In this document: positions 1-5,023 of the stretch, one piece after another | How the letters are laid out: each line of letters begins with the position of its first letter | Position numbering within the stretch: the stretch's first letter is position 1 | From: an uncultured Lachnospiraceae bacterium | GTDB lineage: Bacteria; Bacillota; Clostridia; Lachnospirales; Lachnospiraceae | Length of the DNA stretch: 5,038 nucleotides | NCBI GenBank assembly: GCA_902766655.1 | Contig: CACXEL010000227.1 | Coordinates: 1 to 5,038 of the forward strand | Direction: 5' to 3' | Program-made: the position numbers and the translations under genes | Notes under the pieces: model-generated | What the model was told of the DNA's origin: nothing | The model's database searches: none | The model's input: the letters and a program-made list of their open reading frames with translations, nothing else

Positions 1-10
1 GCGGATCGCA

Positions 11-50
11 GAATTGCACATTGGAAAGCAGCTTCGCTGCTGTGCAATTC
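11..50. repeat. Inverted repeat / hairpin upstream of the lipoprotein gene
   Basis: GAATTGCACA at 11-20 is the exact reverse complement of TGTGCAATTC at 41-50. Inside it, GCAGC (28-32) pairs with GCTGC (36-40) around a TTC loop, leaving a 7-base one-sided bulge (21-27). The result is a strong 15-bp hairpin. No T-run follows it on the + strand, so it is not a textbook intrinsic terminator. It may be the 3' end of an upstream transcript, an mRNA-stabilising structure, or half of a dispersed palindromic repeat together with the hairpin at 54-77. Confidence 0.7.
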
Positions 51-53
51 GCG

Positions 54-77
54 CACGATTCCTCTTCGAGAATCGTG
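54..77. repeat. Second adjacent hairpin
   Basis: CACGATT (54-60) pairs exactly with AATCGTG (71-77), and CTC (62-64) pairs with GAG (68-70) around a TTC loop, with one bulged C at 61. It lies three bases after the first hairpin and shares its TTC loop, so the two may form one composite element. It ends 10 bases before the Shine-Dalgarno sequence of the lipoprotein gene and would fold in that gene's leader if transcription comes from upstream. Confidence 0.65.
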
Positions 78-105
78 ATTTACTTCAGAGAGGAATGCTT
101 GGCAG

Positions 106-1152
106 ATGCATAAGACCGGATTGATTGCGCTGGCGGCCGCCTGCGTTCTGGCGCTTGGCGGGTGCGCACGCACGGATGCGAAAAATGCATATACAAAAGG
201 CTGCGAACTGCTTTCCGCCGGCGAGACGGAGGCTGCTTCCCAAAGCTTTGTTCAGGCGATTGACGCGGGCTATTTCGTTCCGGAGTCTTTCCGCGGCAAG
301 GGCATCGCGGAGATGACCGACGGCAATTTCGCCGACGCCGCGATTTCGCTCGAAAAGAGCCTGCTCTACGTCGAGGAACAGAGCGAGGAGTTCCAGCGGG
401 ACACGAAGCTCTATCTTGCGTTCTGCAGGGAGCGCCAGGGCAGCACCGACAAGGCGATGGCCCTTTACAACGAGCTCATACTCAAGTCGCCGGATGCGGA
501 GACGCTGTTCCTTCGCGGAAAGCTCAATCTCCGGCTCGGAAACAACAAGGAGGCGCGCGCGGATTTCGACCAGGCCGTCTCTTTGAGCCCAGGCTACGAT
601 CTGTATATCAACATTTACCAGATCTATGAGGACGCCGAGCGGAGCGGGGACGGCGCGGCTTATCTGGAAATGGCGCTCAGCGAGGCGAGCCGCAACGCCG
701 AGGATTATTACGAGCGCGGACTCGTCAACTATTATCTGCAGAACTACAACGAAGCGAAGGATATGCTGATCAGCGCGACCCGGAAGGATCCCGATGACGG
801 GCGGGCGGTGTTCCTGCTCGGAAAAGTGTATCTGGCGTCCAACGACATCGCGGACGCGCGGGCGATCTACAAGGAATACGTCACCAATGAAAAAACCGCC
901 GCCGGCGCTTACAACGGACTCGCACTGTGCGACATCGCGGACGGCGATTATGACAGCGCGATGAAGGACGTCGAGGCCGGACTCGCCGTCGGAGACGAGG
1001 ATGCGGAACAGGGGCTTCTCTTTAACGAGATCGTCCTGTATGAGCAGCTCAGGGACTGGTCGACCGCGAAGCAGAAGGCGGCCGCATTTGTGACGAAATA
1101 TCCCTCAGACGAAGCCGGGATGCGGGAATATGATTTCCTGTCAACCAGGTAG
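106..1152 (+). CDS. TPR-repeat lipoprotein
   Basis: This encodes a 348-residue secreted protein anchored to the membrane by lipid. Residues 1-19 look like a lipoprotein signal peptide: a short n-region with one Lys, a hydrophobic stretch LIALAAACVLAL, and a lipobox LGG-C with the acylated Cys at residue 20. The rest is almost entirely TPR-like helical pairs of about 34 residues, starting near residues 25, 59, 97, 131, 165, 201, 235, 269 and 303. Several keep typical TPR spacing of small and aromatic residues, for example LFLRGKLNLRLGNNKEARADF, shown here only in part as 'RLGNNKEARADF', and YYERGLVNYYLQNYNEA. No catalytic domain is visible, so a protein-binding or scaffolding role outside the membrane is inferred from the fold; the partner is unknown. 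The start is chosen because the signal peptide begins there. GAGAGGA (88-94) gives a somewhat long 11-base spacing, and no closer in-frame start exists. The gene ends 16 bases before a shared terminator, so it is the last gene of its transcript. No clear promoter is visible, and it may belong to an operon that begins upstream. Confidence 0.85.
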   Translation: MHKTGLIALAAACVLALGGCARTDAKNAYTKGCELLSAGETEAASQSFVQAIDAGYFVPESFRGKGIAEMTDGNFADAAISLEKSLLYVEEQSEEFQRDTKLYLAFCRERQGSTDKAMALYNELILKSPDAETLFLRGKLNLRLGNNKEARADFDQAVSLSPGYDLYINIYQIYEDAERSGDGAAYLEMALSEASRNAEDYYERGLVNYYLQNYNEAKDMLISATRKDPDDGRAVFLLGKVYLASNDIADARAIYKEYVTNEKTAAGAYNGLALCDIADGDYDSAMKDVEAGLAVGDEDAEQGLLFNEIVLYEQLRDWSTAKQKAAAFVTKYPSDEAGMREYDFLSTR

Positions 1153-1168
1153 GAGCGGACGGGGGAAA

Positions 1169-1212
1169 GGCATGAAAAAAGAAGGGGAATCATCCCCTTC
1201 TTTCTTTATGCC
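1169..1212. terminator. Bidirectional intrinsic terminator between convergent genes
   Basis: GAAGGGGA (1181-1188) pairs exactly with TCCCCTTC (1193-1200) around the loop ATCA. The stem extends outward through AAA/TTT and, after one A-C mismatch (1177/1204), to GGCAT (1169-1173) with ATGCC (1208-1212), giving arms of about 20 bases. TTTCTTT (1201-1207) follows the core on the + strand. Six A residues (1175-1180) give a T-run on the - strand. The hairpin sits between the stop codons of the lipoprotein gene and argG, so it should end both transcripts. It also implies that argG is the last gene of its transcript. Confidence 0.92.
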
Positions 1213-1220
1213 TGTTTGGA

Positions 1221-2459
1221 TCAGTCCTGATACGGATTCTTTATGCCTTCTTCCTGCATCTTCATCGCGCGGACCTTCAGCGGAAGGCCGAAGAGCGTGA
1301 TGAAGCCGTCTGCGTCGTGATGATCATAGAGATCGCCGGTTGTGAAGGAAGCGAGCGATTCATTATAGAGGCTGTACGGAGACGTCGTGCCGGCCTTGAT
1401 GATATTGCCCTTGTAGAGGCGCATCCGGACTTCGCCGGTGACATATTCCTGCGTGACGTCGACAAAGGCCTTGATCGCATCGCAAAGCGGCGTGAACCAT
1501 TTTCCTTCATAGACGACCTGGGCGAGCTTCTCGCCGAGGATCTTCTTTTCTTCGAGGGTGGCGCGGTCGAGCACCAGCTCTTCAAGCTGCTCGTGAGCGG
1601 CCATCAGGATCGTGCCGCCGGGGGTCTCGTAGACGCCGCGGCTCTTCATGCCGACGACGCGGTTCTCGACGATGTCCACGATGCCGATGCCGTTGGCGCC
1701 GCCAAGCTTGTTGAGGGTGCGGATGACGTCGGCGACCTTCATCTTTTCGCCGTTCACGGAGGTCGGAATGCCCTTCTCGAAGGTCATGGTGACTTCAGTC
1801 ACCTCATCGGGAGCCTTCTGCGGGGTCACGCCCAGAACGAGCATGTGGTCGTAGTTGGGCTCATTGGACGGATCCTCGAGCTCGAGGCCCTCGTGGCTGA
1901 TGTGCCAGAGGTTGCGGTCACGGCTGTAGCTGGAGGAGTGGTCGAAGGGGAGGTTGATGCCCTTGCTCTTGCAGTAGTCGATTTCATCCTCGCGGGACTT
2001 GAAGGACCAGACGTCCGTCATACGCCAGGGAGCGATGATCTTGATGTCCGGAGCCAGCGCCTTGATGCCCAGCTCAAAACGGATCTGATCGTTGCCCTTG
2101 CCGGTGGCGCCGTGGCAGATGGCGGAGGCACCCTCGAGGCGGGCAATCTCGACCAGACGCTTCACGATGGCCGGACGGGCCATGGAGGTGCCGAGCAGGT
2201 ACTTGTTCTCGTAGACGGCGCCTGCCTGCACGCAGGGCATGATGAAGTTCTCGGCGAAATCGTCGTTGATGTCTTCGATGTAAAGTTTGGCGGCGCCGGA
2301 GAGCTTTGCCCTCTCCTCAAGGCCTTCCAGCTCGCTCTCCTGGCCGCAGTCGATGCAGCAGCAGATGACTTCATAGTCGAAGTGCTCCTTGAGCCAGGGG
2401 ATGATGGCCGTGGTGTCAAGACCGCCGGAATAGGCGAGCACAACTTTTTCTTTGCTCAT
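1221..2459 (-). CDS. argG: Argininosuccinate synthase
   Basis: This cytosolic enzyme (EC 6.3.4.5) condenses citrulline and aspartate with ATP to give argininosuccinate, AMP and pyrophosphate, the penultimate step of arginine synthesis. The 412-residue length is normal for the shorter bacterial type (about 400). The ATP pyrophosphatase loop SGGLDT is at residues 11-16 in the context VLAYSGGLDTT. Other family blocks are YENKYLLGTSMARP (83-96), HGATGKGNDQIRFE (116-129), SYSRDRNLWHISHEG (177-191) and the TGDLYDHHDADGFI region near the C-terminus. A cysteine-rich patch ICCCIDC (32-38) is, from memory, typical of Lachnospiraceae orthologues. The ATG at 2459 has an ideal Shine-Dalgarno AGGAGG (2473-2468 on the - strand) eight bases away. 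The gene is divergent from argB and ends 8 bases from a terminator, so argH, often its partner, does not follow. No truncation or missing motif is seen. Confidence 0.98.
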   Translation of the reverse strand: MSKEKVVLAYSGGLDTTAIIPWLKEHFDYEVICCCIDCGQESELEGLEERAKLSGAAKLYIEDINDDFAENFIMPCVQAGAVYENKYLLGTSMARPAIVKRLVEIARLEGASAICHGATGKGNDQIRFELGIKALAPDIKIIAPWRMTDVWSFKSREDEIDYCKSKGINLPFDHSSSYSRDRNLWHISHEGLELEDPSNEPNYDHMLVLGVTPQKAPDEVTEVTMTFEKGIPTSVNGEKMKVADVIRTLNKLGGANGIGIVDIVENRVVGMKSRGVYETPGGTILMAAHEQLEELVLDRATLEEKKILGEKLAQVVYEGKWFTPLCDAIKAFVDVTQEYVTGEVRMRLYKGNIIKAGTTSPYSLYNESLASFTTGDLYDHHDADGFITLFGLPLKVRAMKMQEEGIKNPYQD

Positions 2460-2605
2460 GGATAGATCCTCCTCATCGTGAGTATTTGTTCTCTCATTCT
2501 TAAATCAGGTCTGCCGGGGATCCCTTTTCTAAGTGATTTCGTCTGTCTCCTGCATCGGGACAGCGGCGGGAAGCGGGCAGTGCCGGACGGCCCGGATCGG
2601 GCCAT
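2456..2605 (-). other. Possible arginine-rich leader ORF of argG
   Basis: This open frame of 49 codons lies in the argG leader. It starts with ATG at 2605-2603, about 23 bases after the proposed transcription start, and its TGA overlaps the argG start as ATGA. Eleven of the 49 codons are arginine, mostly AGA and AGG. The peptide begins MARSGPSG, contains SRCRRQTKSLRKGIPGR, and ends TMRRIYP. Part of the richness is forced, because AGG-AGG is the argG Shine-Dalgarno sequence itself. No Shine-Dalgarno is visible before the ATG at 2605, and a GC-rich leader tends to give arginine codons by chance. The overlap with argG would allow translational coupling. It is listed because a similar ORF precedes argB and the two share an in-frame Arg-Lys-Gly-Ile motif. 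Translation is unproven. Confidence 0.25.
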
Positions 2606-2634
2606 ATGGGCCGCAAATGCCGGCCACGGTGCTA

Positions 2635-2663
2635 AATATACATCATATGCACCACGTATGCAA
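2635..2663 (-). promoter_or_regulatory. Probable argG promoter
   Basis: On the - strand, TTGCAT (2663-2658) and TATATT (2640-2635) are separated by exactly 17 bases. The -10 matches TATAAT at five of six positions; the -35 matches TTGACA only in its TTG. Transcription would start near 2628, giving a leader of about 170 bases before argG. ATGCA half-sites at 2647-2651 and 2658-2662 overlap the promoter, with TACAT-CAT-ATGCA (2639-2651) as a near palindrome, which fits repression by an ArgR-like protein. The assignment rests on sequence match only. Confidence 0.5.
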
Positions 2664-2693
2664 GCATTATTTTTAATATAGGGAAATTACACA

Positions 2694-2728
2694 TGAATAT
2701 TATGCAATAGAGTTGCATAGTTATGCAA
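2694..2728. promoter_or_regulatory. Putative tandem ARG boxes (ArgR/AhrC operator)
   Basis: TTGCAT-AGTT-ATGCAA (2713-2728) is a perfect 6+4+6 palindrome. Its core TGCAT-N4-ATGCA has the layout of the ArgR consensus (TGNAT, four mostly A/T bases, ATNCA). Just upstream is TGAAT-ATT-ATGCA (2694-2706), a second box with a 3-base centre and the classical TGAAT half-site. The box centres are about 20.5 bases apart, close to the 21 bases (18-bp boxes plus 3) known for tandem ARG boxes bound by one ArgR hexamer. The location between divergent arginine genes supports the assignment. No argR gene is in the window, and another palindrome-binding regulator cannot be excluded. Confidence 0.6.
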
Positions 2729-2737
2729 AAATATATG

Positions 2738-2766
2738 TTTACTTTTGGGAAAGTATGGGATATTAT
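2738..2766 (+). promoter_or_regulatory. Candidate argBD promoter
   Basis: TTTACT (2738-2743) and TATTAT (2761-2766) are separated by 17 bases, matching four and five of six consensus positions. Transcription would start near 2773. Two alternatives overlap the ARG boxes directly: TTGCAT (2713-2718) with TATGTT (2734-2739) at 15-base spacing, and a TATTAT -10 at 2698-2703 with a weak upstream -35. The best consensus match leaves the ARG boxes upstream of the -35, whereas the alternatives would place them for simple repression. Sequence alone does not settle which is used. Confidence 0.4.
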
Positions 2767-2842
2767 GGTAGGCATGAGGTTCCGAGACCCTTCAACTGCA
2801 TTTATCCTATGCAGAAAGGGGATCCGGACCCTACGAAAATGA
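2765..2842 (+). other. Possible arginine-rich leader ORF of argB
   Basis: This short open frame of 25 codons lies in the argB leader, with ATG at 2765 preceded by GGGA (2757-2760, four bases away); ATG at 2774 is an alternative start. The peptide contains MRFRDPST and [10 protein letters not shown]. Five arginine codons (AGG, CGA, AGA, CGG, CGA) and three lysine codons are present. Its TGA (2840-2842) lies inside the left arm (2834-2844) of the hairpin that precedes the argB Shine-Dalgarno, the geometry expected if ribosome position controlled folding. If the promoter at 2738-2766 is the true one, the ATG at 2765 is not transcribed and only the ATG at 2774 remains, with almost no leader. Translation is unproven. 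Confidence 0.25.
2788..2820 (+). promoter_or_regulatory. Leader hairpin 1 upstream of argB
   Basis: CTGCAT (2796-2801) pairs perfectly with ATGCAG (2809-2814) around a 7-base loop, TTATCCT. CCCTT (2788-2792) can pair with AAGGG (2816-2820) across a small internal loop, giving an 11-bp imperfect hairpin in the argB transcript. The inner arms also carry TGCAT/ATGCA half-sites, so the sequence could act as DNA operator, RNA structure, or both. Confidence 0.45.
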
Positions 2843-2878
2843 AGACAGCAACAAGAAGACTCACGGGCTTCATTTTCG
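2834..2878 (+). promoter_or_regulatory. Leader hairpin 2 just before the argB ribosome binding site
   Basis: CGAAAATGAAG (2834-2844) and CTTCATTTTCG (2868-2878) form a perfect 11-bp inverted repeat around a 23-base loop. The right arm ends four bases before the Shine-Dalgarno GGGAG (2883-2887). No T-run follows, so this is not a normal intrinsic terminator. Its position suggests control of translation initiation or of mRNA stability. The loop contains AACAAGAAGACTCACG, part of which recurs in the argG leader. Confidence 0.55.
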
Positions 2879-2892
2879 GGATGGGAGAATAT

Positions 2893-3798
2893 ATGTCAGA
2901 TAATATGGATCTTTGGATAGAGAAGGCCAGTGTTCTCATCGAGGCCCTTCCCTACATCCGTGAATTCAACGGAAAGACGATCATAGTCAAATACGGCGGC
3001 TCGGCCATGACCGACCAGGCCCTCAAGGAGAGCGTGATCACCGACGTGGCCCTTCTCAAGCTGATCGGCATGCGCCCGATCATCGTCCACGGCGGCGGCA
3101 AGGAGATCAGCAAGTGGGTCAGGCTCTCCGGCGAGACGCCTGAATTCGTGAACGGTCTCCGGGTCACCGACGAGAAGACCATGGAGATCGCAGAGATGGT
3201 CCTGAACAGGGTGAACAAGGACCTGGTGGCCTACATGGAGGAGAACGGCGTCAAGGCCTGCGGTATCAGCGGTAAGGACGGTGGCCTCCTCAGGACAAAG
3301 AAGCGTGAGATCGGCGGCGGCCGGGACATCGGCTTCGTAGGCGAGGTCACCCGTGTGGACCCGACCCTGGTCAACACCCTGATCGACCAGGACTATGTTC
3401 CTGTCATCTGCCCGGTGGGTCTGGGTGAGTCCGATTTCCGCGCCTACAATGTGAACGCGGACGATGCTGCCTGCGCCATCGCCATGGCCGAGAAAGCGGA
3501 GAAGCTGGTCTTCCTTTCCGACATTGAGGGCGTCTACAGGGATCCGCATGACCCATCCACCCTGATCTCCGAGCTCACGGTCTCCGAGGCGGAGGCCTTC
3601 ATTGCCGACGGCAACGCGGGCGGCGGCATGCTTCCCAAGCTCCAGAACTGCATCGCGGCTATCAGGAACGGCGTTTCCCGGGTCCACATCCTGGACGGCC
3701 GCGTGGAGCATTCCCTGCTCCTGGAATTCTTTACTGACAAGGGTATCGGCACCGCCATCATCGACGACAGTGCCCGGAGATACTATCACGGACGCTGA
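2893..3798 (+). CDS. argB: N-acetylglutamate kinase
   Basis: This cytosolic amino acid kinase family enzyme (EC 2.7.2.8) phosphorylates N-acetylglutamate, the second step of the acetylated arginine pathway. With the start at 2893 it has 301 residues, the usual length. Motifs in order: KYGGSAM (33-39, phosphate binding), HGGGKEI (66-72), GLRVTD with the substrate-binding Arg at 90, [12 protein letters not shown] (186-197, with the catalytic Asp at 190), LSDIEGVY (208-215) and GGGMLPKL with Lys249. The N-terminal helix [18 protein letters not shown] before the kinase fold and the C-terminal [15 protein letters not shown] are features of hexameric, arginine-inhibited enzymes, so feedback inhibition by arginine is likely. 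The start at 2893 is chosen by family length and GGGAG (2883-2887) five bases away. The frame stays open upstream to 2713, with in-frame ATGs at 2755, 2815-2840 region (2839) and 2881, but the extra residues do not resemble the family. The gene is first in an operon with argD. Confidence 0.97.
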   Translation: MSDNMDLWIEKASVLIEALPYIREFNGKTIIVKYGGSAMTDQALKESVITDVALLKLIGMRPIIVHGGGKEISKWVRLSGETPEFVNGLRVTDEKTMEIAEMVLNRVNKDLVAYMEENGVKACGISGKDGGLLRTKKREIGGGRDIGFVGEVTRVDPTLVNTLIDQDYVPVICPVGLGESDFRAYNVNADDAACAIAMAEKAEKLVFLSDIEGVYRDPHDPSTLISELTVSEAEAFIADGNAGGGMLPKLQNCIAAIRNGVSRVHILDGRVEHSLLLEFFTDKGIGTAIIDDSARRYYHGR

Positions 3799-3809
3799 GG
3801 GGGATTGAG

Positions 3810-5000
3810 ATGAAATATACTGAAATCGTGAACGATGTTGAGAAAAATGTGCTGCACACCTACAACCGTTTTCCGATCGCTATCGAGCGCGGCCAGGGCG
3901 TGCGCGTCTGGGACACGGACGGCAGGGAGTATCTGGATTTTATGGCCGGCATCGCGGTCTTTGCGCTCGGTTACCATTATCCGGGCTATGACGAGGCTCT
4001 GAAAGCCCAGATCGACAAGGTCATCCACACCTCCAATCTATATTATCATGAGCCGCTCGCCCGGGCGGCCGGTGACGTGATCGCGTCCACAGGCCTTGAC
4101 AAGGTCTTCTTCACCAATTCCGGTGCGGAGGCTGTTGAAGGCGCCCTCAAGGCGGCCAGAAAATACGCCTGGCTGAAGGACGGCAAAAATGACCATGAGA
4201 TCATCGCCATGGCGGGATCCTTCCACGGCCGGTCGATCGGCGCCCTGTCGGTCACGGGCAACGACCATTACCAGGAGCCTTTCCGGCCCCTCATGGGCGG
4301 CGTGAAGTTCGCCGAATTCAACAATCTGGACAGCGTCGAGAACCTGGTAAATGAAACCACCTGCGCCATCATCCTGGAGACCGTCCAGGGCGAGGGCGGC
4401 ATCCATCCGGCAGATCCTGCCTTCATTCAGGGAGTCCGCAGACTCTGCGATGAGAAGGACATCGTGCTCATCCTGGACGAAATCCAGTGCGGCATGGGCC
4501 GGACCGGAAAGATGTGGGCCTATGAGCACTACGGCGTGAGACCCGATATCCTCTGCTGCGCCAAGGCCCTGGGCTGCGGCGTTCCGGTAGGCGCCTTCGT
4601 GCTGAATGAGAAGACGGCCAAATCATCGCTGGTCGCCGGTGACCACGGGACTACCTACGGCGGCAATCCTTTCGCACTGGCAGCCGTGGATGCTGTCTTT
4701 AAGCTCTATGACGAGGCGGATATCCTGACCCACGTCAAAGAAATTTCCGTCTATCTCGCCGAACAGCTGGATCAGCTGGCGGCGCGGCACGAGAGTGTGA
4801 AGGCCCACCGCGGACTGGGTCTTATGCGCGGCCTGGAGCTCGCACCGGAGTGCCCGGTCGGCCAGGTGGCGTCGAAGGCCCTCGGGAAGGGGCTCCTGAT
4901 CATCTCCGCCGGCGGCAATGTTCTCCGCTTTGTTCCGCCCCTCATCATCACCGAGAAGGAGGTCGACGAGGCTGTCGCCATCCTCGACGAGTGCCTGTAA
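3810..5000 (+). CDS. argD: Acetylornithine aminotransferase
   Basis: This class-III PLP-dependent aminotransferase (EC 2.6.1.11) converts N-acetylglutamate semialdehyde and glutamate to N-acetylornithine and 2-oxoglutarate, the fourth step of arginine synthesis. The 396-residue length is typical. Visible motifs: TNSGAEAVEGALK (102-114, PLP phosphate), SFHGRSIGALSVTG (137-150, with the ring-stacking Phe138 and carboxylate-binding Arg141), ETVQGEGG (190-197), LILDEIQCGMGRTG (220-233, with Asp223 contacting the PLP nitrogen), AKALGCGVP with the Schiff-base Lys252, and HGTTYGGNP (279-287). The start is 11 bases after the argB stop, with GAGGGGGA (3797-3804) overlapping that stop, so co-transcription and close translational linkage are expected. 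Related enzymes act on succinyl-diaminopimelate, ornithine or 4-aminobutyrate; the argB neighbour makes the acetylornithine role by far the best fit. The gene appears intact. Confidence 0.96.
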   Translation: MKYTEIVNDVEKNVLHTYNRFPIAIERGQGVRVWDTDGREYLDFMAGIAVFALGYHYPGYDEALKAQIDKVIHTSNLYYHEPLARAAGDVIASTGLDKVFFTNSGAEAVEGALKAARKYAWLKDGKNDHEIIAMAGSFHGRSIGALSVTGNDHYQEPFRPLMGGVKFAEFNNLDSVENLVNETTCAIILETVQGEGGIHPADPAFIQGVRRLCDEKDIVLILDEIQCGMGRTGKMWAYEHYGVRPDILCCAKALGCGVPVGAFVLNEKTAKSSLVAGDHGTTYGGNPFALAAVDAVFKLYDEADILTHVKEISVYLAEQLDQLAARHESVKAHRGLGLMRGLELAPECPVGQVASKALGKGLLIISAGGNVLRFVPPLIITEKEVDEAVAILDECL

Positions 5001-5023
5001 AACAACTGAATTCATCAATGTAC

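Larger units (their letters stand above)
2460..2892. promoter_or_regulatory. Divergent argG / argBD control region
   Basis: This 433-base interval contains no convincing protein gene. The half near argG (about 2540-2630) is GC-rich and hairpin-prone: on the - strand GGCCG (2626-2622) pairs with CGGCC (2614-2610), GGCCCG (2603-2598) pairs with CGGGCC (2594-2589), and CTGTC (2563-2559) pairs with GACAG (2547-2543). The middle (about 2631-2770) is AT-rich and holds outward promoter-like sequences plus ATGCA/TGCAT operator-like sites. The half near argB (about 2773-2892) is the argB leader, with two clear hairpins. The two outward leaders share sequence blocks, described under findings. I do not recognise a known riboswitch class or a T-box; in particular no TGGNACCGCG block is present. 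Confidence 0.75.

Noticed and set aside
1317..2465. Long + strand open frame of 382 codons opposite argG
   Set aside because: It lies entirely opposite a complete, strongly recognisable argG. Its low-complexity Asp/Val/Ala/Gly composition is that of a GC-rich antisense shadow, and no domain is recognisable.
2478..2681. 67-codon + strand frame in the divergent region
   Set aside because: It has no ribosome binding site, overlaps the argG leader and promoter in antisense, and shows no recognisable protein features.
2713..2892. N-terminal extension of ArgB starting from TTG at 2713 or in-frame ATGs at 2755, 2839 or 2881
   Set aside because: The frame is open, and GGGA precedes the ATG at 2755, but the extra residues do not resemble N-acetylglutamate kinases. 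The start at 2893 gives the normal length and N-terminal helix with a well-spaced ribosome binding site. The TTG at 2713 lies inside the ARG-box palindrome and upstream of the best promoter.
2773..2892. T-box or known riboswitch in the argB leader
   Set aside because: There is no T-box core (TGGNACCGCG) and no terminator hairpin with a T-run, and I see no motif of a riboswitch class I know.
2896..3789. Long - strand open frame of 297 codons opposite argB
   Set aside because: It mirrors the argB codon pattern and has no recognisable motif; it is an antisense shadow.
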